A stretch of 64,000 bases of DNA from Annona cherimola (Eukaryota; Streptophyta; Magnoliopsida; Magnoliales; Annonaceae): NCBI GenBank assembly GCA_030490835.1, contig CM059971.1, positions 25,227,817 to 25,291,816 of the forward strand, given 5' to 3'. Position numbers and translations under genes: made by a program. Below the pieces are notes generated by a model that was not told the DNA's origin, searched no databases, and worked only from the letters and a program-made list of their open reading frames with translations. Every line of letters starts with the position of its first letter. The first letter of the stretch is position 1. Below, one piece after another: positions 54,988 through 64,000 of this stretch.

Positions 54988-57816
54988 TGATGTGACCGAA
55001 GTGCTTCTCGTTAAGAGCACCATGATCACCAATTTAATTAAAATTAACCAAAATACATAAAAACTAATACTATACATAAGATAGCATAGAATAATAATGA
55101 GTTGGGTCATATCCACAGAGAGGTAACAAGGTTTTGAATTGTTTAGAACTTACTTACAATAAGAAAGAAAAGATGAGAGAGACAGAAGAGAGAGAAGAGA
55201 GAGAGAAGAGGGTAGAGAGAGAATAGAGAAGAGATAGAAAGAAAAGAGAGAGAGAGAGAGAGAGAGAGAGGAGAAGGGAGAAGGTAGAGAGAGGCTAGAG
55301 AGAGAAGAAAAGAGGATAGAGAGAGAAATAGAAACTAGAAAAGAGAGTGGAGAAGGTTGAGAGAATAGAAAAGAGGTAGAGAGAATAGAGAAGAAGGTAG
55401 AGAAGAGAGAGAAAGAAAAAGGTGAATAGGGAAGAGAGAGAGAGAGGAAGGAGAAGGTAGAGAGAGAGGCTAGAGAGAAAAGAAAAGAGGATAAAGAGAG
55501 AGATAAACATTAGAGAAGACAGTGGAGAAGGTTAAGAGAATAGAAAAGAGATAGAGAGAATAGAGGAAAAGGTAGATAGGAGAAAGAAAGAAGAAAGAGA
55601 ATAGGGAAGAGAGAGAATCGAAAAGAGAGAGAGTGGAAGGAAATCACAACTAATTAATAATAGCATAATTTAAATCTAAATTAGGAATTTAAAATTTATA
55701 AAAATAAAATTTAAACTATGAAAGCAGTAAATAAAAATGTATTAATTTAACATAAAATTACAAAGCAGAAAATAAAGCGTAAAAGCAGTCAATTTAATCT
55801 AAAGATTAAAATTGAAATTTTAAAAACACAAAATGTTGAAAATAAACTACAAAGTGAAAAGAAATAAAAATTACATCGCCCAGATATGAAGAACAAATTT
55901 TCACCCATGAAAATTTTATTGTTTAGCCCCACCCATTTGATAGATAGGTCTCACAAGGAGTTGATCCCACTTAAGGGAGAAAGCTTTTGTGTGTTGGGAT
56001 GTGTACAGGGCCCTCCTTTTATAAGCTTGTGGGGCACCCCTTGTTAAACTTAAGAATCCGATTCGGGATTTCAGAAAGCCTCCACTGCCTTTCCCTTCGC
56101 TAGCGTAGAGTTGCCACGGCTTCCCTTGCTTGTTGCTTAACTTTGATTAGGGAATATGTTGGCTAGAATGCAAGGGCGGTTTCTGCTCTAAAATTCATTT
56201 AGGGAGAGCTGGATTTGTTTCATCCGGTGAAAAGGAGGCAGCGGCTCAGGCATGTACTGGAGGATAGGAGCAAGTTTTGGGTCTAGAACGGCGGGGTGTA
56301 ATCTGTTGCGCACACACCTATTTTTTTTTTTGAATTTTTTTATAAAACTGTTAATCTAGGTGTATTTAACATGTGTATAAATTTTTACCATTTTTGGAGT
56401 ATTTTAGATATTTATTTTTTATTTTTGAAAATCAGTGTCATTTTAGTAAGCAAGCAACGCTGCAAGAGATCGAAGTCCCTAGACGGCTGCTTATGCGGGG
56501 CTCTACAGATAGGTTGTCGAATGCTGCTTGGTGATGGACAATCCAAAAGGGGCTGTGTGGTTTTCAGTGAGGTGTTGTTATCAATTGGGGCAAAGGGGCT
56601 ATGGCTGTTGAATCCAACGAACTAATGAAGCTTGGATGGGTTTCTGCTCAAAATCAAATTCATAGCTGGCTTCAGATGAAGAAATTGGGGCTGGAAGATT
56701 TTAGTTGTTGGCTGGTCAGTCATGGGATTTCTACCATGGTCGAAAAATTGAACAGAGTTATTATTGGGATTGGATCTTAGTGGCAGCTGGTTCGATGGTT
56801 TGGCTAATCAGAAATTAGCTGCCGATTTGTGATGTTTTGGCTAGCTATTATAATGGATGCTATTGGGATGAGGTTTAAGGCAGCTGCTGATTTGTATTCT
56901 TTGAAATTTTTTAGCAAAAATTGTTTCCTTCAATTGGCGATTTTCATGGCCGTCGCCTCTAGGTGTTTGGATTCGGCAATTAGCCGATGCTAAAATTAGG
57001 GGAAAGAGCTGTCCTACTTCGATGAGATTGGTACATGTCATCCTACTGAAAATGGCTTCTTCATTTGGCTCAATAGTTAACAGTTCGTGATTGGAAATGC
57101 CTGAATTTGAATGCAAATGCCTTTGATTTTCTGATCGTATTTGAATTTGGGAAATCGGATGAGGAGCTCAAATTAATTGTCGATTCTTAGTTTTGGCCAT
57201 CAATAAAGTGTTGCGCTATCCTTGGCCGGATGCTACAGGATTGATTTCGGTGGTGCCGGGTCCAAAAGCAGCCACGGGCACCTGCAGTGTGGAACGAATT
57301 GGGGCAGATGGAGACCCGATTTTGGTCCTCTCCCGGTGCACAAACGTCCAGTAAACTTGCAGTATGTTTAACCATGAATTAAATATTGAATCTTGGCCAA
57401 ATAATATTGTATATCATCTTAATCTAATTTTTAGCTTCTTTTGAATTCACTTTATCATTTAATTTGTTATATTCTACTTTGTTCCCCATATTTTAAGTAA
57501 TAATCGTAGTCATATATGTATGATTTGCCAAATTAAACTATTTTATAAATTTACCCAAATTATATTAAATAGGCTAGTGCACTTTTCAAAGTACTTTTTT
57601 AGCCTATTTAATTTTATCGTAACATGTGTAATTATTTTTATAATTTTATATTTTTTAAAAATATTGCAAAATGACCCATTTTATAGAAAAATTAAAGATT
57701 TTATTAAAAATATCATTTTTATGAAATTTCATATAAAATATGCATTTAATTAGCAATTTTTATAATAAAAGGTGTGAATTTACAATGAAATTATACCAGA
57801 ATTTTGAGAATTATCA
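54988..57816 (-). mobile_element. 2.8-kb solo LTR inside the copia RNase H region
   Basis: It starts TGATGTGACCGAAG and ends GAATTATCA on the plus strand, flanked by ATATG on both sides. The orientation is inferred as minus from a TATA box on that strand (TATAAAA, 56017-56023) and from the CTCTGTGGATATGACCCAAC motif (inverse of 55105-55130), which usually lies near the 3' end of plant gypsy LTRs. It contains a long GA tract and a partial foldback sequence at about 56320-56450. No primer site, polypurine tract or coding domain is seen, so it is a solo LTR. The short frames at 56371-57375 are not supported as genes. Confidence 0.8.
55157..55640. repeat. GA-rich low-complexity tract of about 480 bp
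   Basis: Almost pure purine on the plus strand: AGAGAGAGAGAGAGAG runs with GAAGGTAGAGAGAG, GAATAGAGAAGA and AAAAGAGAG units repeated in two larger blocks (for example GAAGGTAGAGAGAGGCTAGA at about 55279 and 55455). Confidence 0.9.
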
Positions 57817-57821
57817 ATATG

Positions 57822-58080
57822 TACATAATTTGTCACAGGGCTATAAAATATGTATAACATAGAAAGATCACTTATGTTATTTTATAATAATAAATCATTA
57901 ATCATATATTCTAACAACAATCGGAGTTCAACAATGTTTCTGGTTATTAAAGAAACGATTTAGGCAGATAAAGTGTCTATAAGGTATATTGGAACAAACA
58001 CTAAAGTTGTTGATCCATTTACTAAAGATAACACCCAAGGTCTTTCATGACGCGCTACTCATACGGGTGTTATATCATTT
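57822..58080 (+). pseudogene. Copia gag-pol pseudogene, part 2 (end of RNase H)
   Basis: It resumes directly after the duplication: FVTGL, IERSLMLFYNNKSLIIYSNN, NRSST, then ADKVSIRYIGTNTKVVDPFT. This is the usual C-terminus of copia RNase H (family form HIGTxxMIADPLTKGL). Stops are present. Confidence 0.8.
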
Positions 58081-58487
58081 AATCATATGCTAGTTTGGTA
58101 GGAGTTTATATTTATGTACTTTTCTGGTTTGAACACTTTGTTATGATTATGAATATTTTCTGCAAATATAAAATATTCAGTATTTTAACTATTCAATATT
58201 TTAGTTATTTAGCATTTTATCTTTGGTTTGATCTTACCAAAATAAAGTAAGACCAATTGGAAACAGGCATGCTAGATCACATTGCATGCAATTTTCATGT
58301 TACTCATTCATACTTTATCTATGTTATTTGGCTATGTTTTATATATGGGACCATGGATGAGTATAGTTACGATGAATGCGATAAATACCACATTAATCCT
58401 ATATTGCATAATTGATGGACGTGGTTGTTTGGAGATGATTTTGGTTATGATAGCAAAAGATTTTAAGCTATAATTATGAAATATATA

Positions 58488-58939
58488 TGTAGTCCAATTT
58501 TACACATATATAATAATTATATATATGCTATCATAAAGAGCGGCTCAAATTTTAAAGTGATCTGATAAGGTTTTTATGAGACTAAATCATCTAATAAAAT
58601 AATAGTTTCTTATGCATAGAAACTATATTGCCTAATTTTTAATTTTTATTTTATGATGGGCTCAATTAGAAATAAGAAATGTATTCTATATAAATAGTTG
58701 TAGTCCTCGAGTTATGCATTAGGATTTCTTTTCTAACATTCCATCATTATAAAAGAAGGAATCGCCTTCTCCAGAAAACTCTAAGACACTAACTCGGAAG
58801 ATTAAAAAGTTCGAAATTTAACTATAGCAATTCTTCATATGGATTCAATTACGTTTTCATTTTTAGCTTATTTTTCTTCATGATTTAACATGATGGATCA
58901 TTGGGTGTTTATGGTTTTAATCAATAAAGTTTTCTAACA
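58488..58939 (+). repeat. 3' LTR of the copia element
   Basis: It starts TGTAGTCCAATTTTACAC and ends AATAAAGTTTTCTAACA. It has a clear TATA box CTATATAAATAG (about 58687) and an AATAAA near the end. It is considerably diverged from the 5' LTR. Confidence 0.8.
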
Positions 58940-59639
58940 CATGATTCTAGAGTCTAATCAAGGTGGTTTCCTCCAAATGGCCTCGAGTGCAGCATTCATC
59001 CAGGAGCTCCTCCAACATCTACACTTTTGGATGCGTCGTGTGGTGGAAATTATAAGAGCTTTTTTCAAATATGGGCAGTATGAAAGATCATATGATAATC
59101 ACATTCCCATAAAAGAAAATAAATAATATATCCAAAATTTTTGGACTAAAACTCGACCAGACCAAATTATGGACCTCCATCATCATTACAAAAAATTGTT
59201 TCCCATAAACGATGCCAAACAATAGAGTGTAGAATTGGTTCAAGGCTTAGGTGAACAAGTCGAGAGCAAAAATCATTAGAAAAGGGAATTAAGAGAATTT
59301 GACATGAAGTAGACTCAAATTTTTACATGGAAAACAGCGAACTATAAATACAACACCATATAAAATTCATACAGTTGATTCTAAACAAAGTTCAACTATT
59401 AATGTTTTTATTTACACGAAGTGAGATACAATGTTAGGTAATTATTCATTTTCTTATGAACTCTTCCTTCTCATTATCCTTTCAGAAGACAAGAGTTAAC
59501 AAATCTTGGTAGTCATACCCAAGGAAAGGTTCCTTAAGGTAAGTTTATCATATCGAACCCTAATAGCCCTATGGGTACCAGCTTAGTCTGAATGATATAG
59601 GCTAAGAGTTGCATTCCCTGGGCAGTTCATGGAGGATAG
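58940..59639. other. Gap between two LTR elements
   Basis: It should be the pre-insertion flank of the copia element. No gypsy pol block continuing 42415 was recognised, and the 61-codon frame at 58941 has no known domain. Confidence 0.4.
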
Positions 59640-61263
59640 TGTTGGTCTTGAGTTTATGGCAAAACCTAAGAGGGGAGAGGTGAATTGGTTCTCAAAAATT
59701 ATTTCGATGTGTTAGTTGTAACCCCCATGTAAGCTAAGTCCCCATGAATGAAAAACATGGAAAATAAGATAGCAAGTGGAGTAAGCAAAATAAATATAAG
59801 AAATTATAGTAGTTCTGGACAACCCTCTCTACTCCACTCCTCTAAGAATACAGCCTTGTGCTTTGGGTTCCATTATACTAATGAAAATATCATTTGAGCA
59901 CTTATTCTCTTCTAGATTATAGCTTTAGGGAGCTTTAACAGTTCTTGCACAAGTAGATAGCGAGTCACACTCCAATCACACACTACTTGACCATCAATTG
60001 GTTTTGGTCTCCAATACCAAACCAAGTGGAAACATAGATAAAAGAATGAAAATAGTATTCTACACTTTACAATTGTATAGGCAGACTTTCAGCTAATGGA
60101 AGAACTTGTAGGATGATTGAGTTGATGTACACTTGAGCACTTGCAGTCAAAAAAGTAGAGTTCTTCTTCTAGATCTCCTTGATGAGCACAAAATGCTAGG
60201 AAATTAGAAGGTGAAGCTTACTTAATGCACTTTCTTAATCTTTTTCCTTCCACTGACGTGTATTAAATAGCAGAGGAGTAAATTCGAATGTTCGGTAGTA
60301 GGTGGTGCATATTTAATGCGTTAACATTCGAATTTTTCGGACCATTGCGACTCAAATCGCACTTAGAGTCGACCTCGGGTGCAACTTTGCCCAAATTGCA
60401 AACTGAAGCTGACTTAAGCTGTGACTTCAGTCTTCAGCTCTTTAAACAAGTTCTATTTCAGGTCGACTTGATTTTAGACTTGACCCAAGTCGTAAGTGAA
60501 GTCGACTTAGGTTGTGACTTCACTCTATATTTGATTCATTGAAACCTTAACACAGTGTGATCTTGATACGTATGTATAATTGCCCTTGTTTCCTTATGAT
60601 TAATCTTTATAAACCTTCAATTCTATATGTGGGCTTGTAAAACTTCTTGAATGCTAAACTTGGTCAAATTCTTTTAAGCATTTTTGAATGATTTTGTCTT
60701 GGATGATAGCATAACGTATCTTAAGTTAAACTTCTCATTCTTGAGCTTAAAATTCCATAACTTGAGCTTCATCTGTCCGAGTTTAATGCTGGGGTCAACT
60801 CAGTTTGCAACTTCGCTCAAGTCGCATATCTCAGTCGACTTCATGTGCGACTTCACCTAAGTTGCATGTCGGAGTCGACTTCGGTTGCGACTTAACTTTA
60901 TCTAATTTAGCTTCGGACCTCTAAAGATACCTCAAGTTGCTAACAGAGTCGACTTGGGTTGCGACTTCACCTAAGCCACGTACGAAGTTGATTTGGTTGC
61001 GACTTCACCTGTTTATGCGTCCACTTGTCAGCGCTGTAGAAAAATGCCCCTTTAAAGTCGATGCTGGAGTAGACTTCAGTACCAACTTGACCCAAGTCGA
61101 TACCTGAGTCGACTTTGCATGTGACTTGATCTGCCAAGTTGAATCTCGAAGCATCTAAACCTTAACACATCTCGACATATATGTAAATGTCTTAAATATT
61201 CTCAAATTGAATTGTTAATCATCAAAAAATATATTATGTTTGATTTGTCATTCATTCACAACA
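59640..61263 (-). repeat. 3' LTR (minus strand), relative of the solo LTR at 36721
   Basis: On the minus strand it starts TGTTGTGAATGAATG and ends in ...CCAACA, with TTTTGGGTTTTGCCATAAAC-like sequence near the end as in the 36.7-kb copy. It shares the GTCGAC/CGACTT array (60340-61140), here strongly decayed by transitions. The flanks (GATAG, ATCTC) do not match, as expected for one LTR of a longer element. Confidence 0.75.
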
Positions 61264-61278
61264 ATCTCTCCCTTTTTT
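61264..61278 (-). promoter_or_regulatory. Polypurine tract
   Basis: On the minus strand AAAAAAGGGAGAGAT directly precedes the LTR start, the position where plus-strand DNA synthesis is primed. This fixes the LTR as the 3' one and the interior as lying at higher coordinates. Confidence 0.8.
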
Positions 61279-62604
61279 GATGATTGATACAACAAATTTG
61301 AGTTTGACCTTTCATTTGATAAATAAGTTTCAACCACTTATGAGGCTAATGTTTTCGCAGGTTTATAATGCATTTTAATGATGTTGCATTCAACCAACTC
61401 GTAGTAAATATTTAAAGAAATTCATATCACAAGTCATCATTCAATTTACCATAATAAAAAGACATTTCATTCAAGTCAAAAATAACCATTCACATCATTA
61501 CACACATTAAACTTACATATGCCAAAAAAATACATCTGTCTTAAATACAGACTACCCAAATACTATCCCAAAGACTAAACATTCCTTACTATCTCAAAGA
61601 CTAAACATTCTTCTCCCCCTTTTTGTCAATCACCAAAATGGTATAGAGTCTATGAGGTGGGATTTGTGAAAGATGAATGAAGAGATGGGATAAGGGAATT
61701 GCTAATTGGGAAGTATGGGATGAATAGTATCATCAATAGGGCTTGGGAAGCAGAGGAAAAATTTTGATTGGTGAGGAGAATAAGGGTGATGCTCTATTTT
61801 GAACATTGGGGTTGGTGCATACTGATTCCCCCCAATAAGGATCAAAACCAGGCAAACTGCAAAATGGGTTCGCCTCACCGACTGCTAAAGGCAAGATGGT
61901 ATTTGATGTTTTTGAGCTTTTGATCCAGTTTGTCTTGCCTACCATGGATTTTCATGAGATATATGTTGATAATCTCGAGTTCCTGAAATATTCTACTTTC
62001 CATAACTTGAGAATAACGTCGAAGGTAGATGGTTGAGTAGGACAGTGGGCAAAATGATTTATAGCTCTAGATCCTTTAGGAGAGCAGGAGACATGCAAAA
62101 TAGGAGATGCAGGGGCTCTCGGAGTAATAGGTGGCGATTGTTGAGGATCATGACAAGATTGATCCTCATCCTCAAGTGGGCCAGCCTCTTCTTGAGGTTC
62201 CTGCCTGTCTTGAGCCGCTTGAGGATCTCCTCCCATCTGAGCCTGTAACTGATTGGCTATAAACCCCTCAAGATCAATTTTCATTTGGGTCAAAAGTGCT
62301 TAGTTGATAGCATTTGTGGGCTTCGAGACCTCATATGGTTTTCCATCTAGATCAACATGAAAATGGTCAAGAATTTTCGTAATCCAGGTGCCATATGGCA
62401 ACACTCCTTGAGAATTATCTTTCTTTAGTTCCAATGCTTCCAAAAATAGTTTGGGCAGGCTAACTTTGACCTTGTCGGCCACTTTCCATGCCACTTTCCA
62501 TAAAATCTCTATCTCTTGGGGATTGATCTGATTTCTTCCTCCACCTTTGGGATAAATGCAATGAGCTATAAGTAATCTCAACACTCTCAATTCTGAGAGT
62601 AGAA
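61279..62604 (-). pseudogene. Retroelement interior with a Transposase_32-like reading frame
   Basis: One minus-strand frame (about 62600 to 61733) is open apart from a TAA at 62300 and a TGA at 61952. It begins SELRVLRLLIAHCIYPKGGG, continues with INPQEIEILWKVAWK and then GVLPYGTWITKILDHFHVDL, the pattern of the 'putative plant transposon protein' family (LPYGMLITxIFEHFGVDL). A glutamine/acidic low-complexity segment (QAAQDRQEPQEEAGPLEDED) and a Pro-rich part follow. Such proteins accompany LTR elements of the non-autonomous kind; their role is unknown. The N-terminus is cut off by the LTR at 62605. Confidence 0.6.
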
Positions 62605-64000
62605 TGTGGCACCCCAAACCGAACGTCACATCCTAACCCTTACCTCAAGATCGGATTGATTGGTAAACGTGATCAGGATTGTTTCCCTGTCACACGACGG
62701 GATTTATCGGATGTTTATCCCGTTAATCGTGGTCATATAGAGTTCATAAAACACTTCATATTCTCATAAATTCATTTTCATACATTTTTAAGTCATTTTG
62801 AATCATTCATTTCATACAAACACGTTGTTCAGTGACATTTCATCTTTTGCCTAAATCAGATGTCACTGCATGTATAAATCATAGTCATCCATACAAAACA
62901 TTTGAATAGTTTACATCTATTCAACATAAAACACTGCATATAAATTTACAATCATTTCACATAATTGCATAACATGAATTTCTCCATGGATTCCTTATGC
63001 CGATGCAAGCTCCTTTACCATATCCTGTCCATCACCTGTCTTTAGGTTTGGAAAATAAAATCGTGAGTCGAAACTCAATAAGCAAGCTATTTGCATTTTT
63101 CAGGCAAATCATTTCAAGCAACATTTTTCATTTAAAATCAACTTGGAAAGCATCTTATACCTTATTCAAAGGTATATCTTGAAAATATGAAATCCTGTAC
63201 CCATCACGGGTCTCATATGCATAATGTCATATGAAAAATATGAACATGAACATCATATCTCCCTTAGGATGGAAGCTAGTCAGGCGACCATCCGTCACGT
63301 TAACTCCCATTTCATAGAGGGCGCCGCCGGCCATCGGCCTATTACAAGCGACTTGGTCACACCAAGGGGGGACAACCGGTCCGCTTATACCCTTCAAGTG
63401 GACCTCGTATCCTGTGCACATGAACTTTTCATAAATCCATCTTTGACATGCTAGCATGATTTTTCAACCATAAACATCAATCCACATCATTTTCCATAGC
63501 ATTTATAAAAGAAACATTTCATAATCATTGCTTTCGAAATAAAACATCATTTCAACATTATTTTGCTAAGGGATGGCCATCCTTAAACCCATTAGAAATA
63601 ATTTCCATAGTTTCATCAAACGAGTTAGAATAAAAATTGAATTTATGGAAACAATTTAGAAAAGCAAAAATCCTTTAGAAAATTTGCTTGCTTACCTGAA
63701 TTCCTTAGCTTTCCGTCACCACCTTTTCTTTGCCTTTGCCTACATAAAAATAGTATGACTTTTCATACATTTTCTTTTTCTCATATTTCATTTAGTTTTC
63801 CAACCCATTCCATATACATACATCATTGATTTGACTTCATAAGTCATTATACACATATATGGCTTATTTTGCACCCATTATCATAACTTACACACATTCG
63901 GCTATTATACAATATAGCATATACATATAACCCTAAAATTAGGGTATTCATTTCAATATCATAAAATTCATTCCATACACATCATTCATAGCTTCATTAA
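62605..64000 (+). repeat. Start of a chromovirus-type LTR, cut by the window end
   Basis: It begins TGTGGCACCCCAAACC, close to the TGTGACACCCC start of Tekay/Del-type gypsy LTRs, and interrupts the frame described before it. It contains a GC-richer patch (63270-63430: GAGGGCGCCGCCGGCCATCG, GGACAACCGGTCCGC) amid repeated CATTTCATA words. The 76-codon frames on both strands at 63224-63457 lie in this patch and are not genes. The right end is not in the window. Confidence 0.6.

Larger units (their letters stand above)
42441..58939 (+). mobile_element. Ty1/copia retrotransposon, 16.5 kb as it stands because of two later insertions
   Basis: Two related LTRs (42441-42891, 58488-58939) flank gag and pol remnants in the right order. 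Removing the Mutator-like element (44048-51790) and the solo LTR (54988-57816) leaves about 5.9 kb, a normal copia size. A tRNA-Met-type primer site follows the left LTR. The gag-pol is full of stops. The outer flanks AGTGA and CATGA share three of five positions, so the target duplication is not proven. Confidence 0.8.

Noticed and set aside
55295..55510. Leu/Ser/Phe-rich 71-codon frame on the minus strand, looking like a membrane protein
   Set aside because: It is the translation of the GA/CT tract.
1..64000. CRISPR arrays, bacterial operons or organelle insertions
   Set aside because: No regularly spaced short repeats with unique spacers were seen, and no rRNA, plastid or mitochondrial gene block was recognised. 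The tandem repeats found are contiguous minisatellites.

Overview
The window is nuclear DNA of a flowering plant. It is AT-rich, has very few host exons and is dominated by nested transposable elements. The diagnostic signs are plant-type families: a SUVH4/KRYPTONITE histone methyltransferase, FAR1/FRS-type Mutator transposase, Ty1/copia and Ty3/gypsy remnants with tRNA-Met primer sites, a plant RTE-type LINE and several MITE families. No species is claimed. All readings were made by eye, so borders given as approximate are only that.

Layout. 1-6.5 kb: repeats, a two-copy 440-bp tandem duplication, and a small deletion-derived Ty3/gypsy element (4141-5736) with two LTRs. 6.78-14.19 kb: the last two coding exons of a SUVH4-like H3K9 methyltransferase gene (+ strand), separated by a roughly 7-kb intron filled with MITEs and two RTE LINE fragments. 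One LINE sits inside a MITE with a perfect 20-bp target duplication. 14.2-30 kb: intergenic MITE, foldback and SINE territory with a few GC-richer islands, including a 1.1-kb element with a 9-bp duplication. 30-38.4 kb: LTR debris, a 41-bp minisatellite, and two probable solo LTRs (33459-34856; 36721-38415). 39.5-42.4 kb: a decayed gypsy gag/pol stretch.

The centrepiece is 42441-58939. It is a very decayed Ty1/copia element with recognisable LTRs. Its 5' untranslated part was invaded by a 7.7-kb Mutator-like element (44048-51790; perfect 9-bp duplication AAATTAATA, about 0.5-0.7-kb terminal inverted repeats). Its RNase H coding region was invaded by a 2.8-kb solo LTR (54988-57816; 5-bp duplication ATATG). 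The Mutator-like element carries its own FRS/MULE transposase-like gene (broken), a GRF zinc-finger gene (two in-frame stops), several colinear exons of a hydroxypyruvate reductase (HPR1) gene with introns, and one exon of a receptor-like kinase. It therefore looks like a transposase-bearing Pack-MULE.

58.9-64 kb: a 1.6-kb LTR (minus strand) related to the 36.7-kb solo LTR, its internal region with a Transposase_32-like reading frame, and the start of a chromovirus-type LTR that runs out of the window.

A recurring theme is that the element genes are broken mainly by in-frame TAG/TGA codons derivable from CAG, CGA or TGG by C-to-T (or G-to-A) transitions, with few frameshifts. This fits decay of methylated DNA. 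The only gene that looks intact here is the 3' end of SUVH4, which in other plants directs exactly that kind of silencing.
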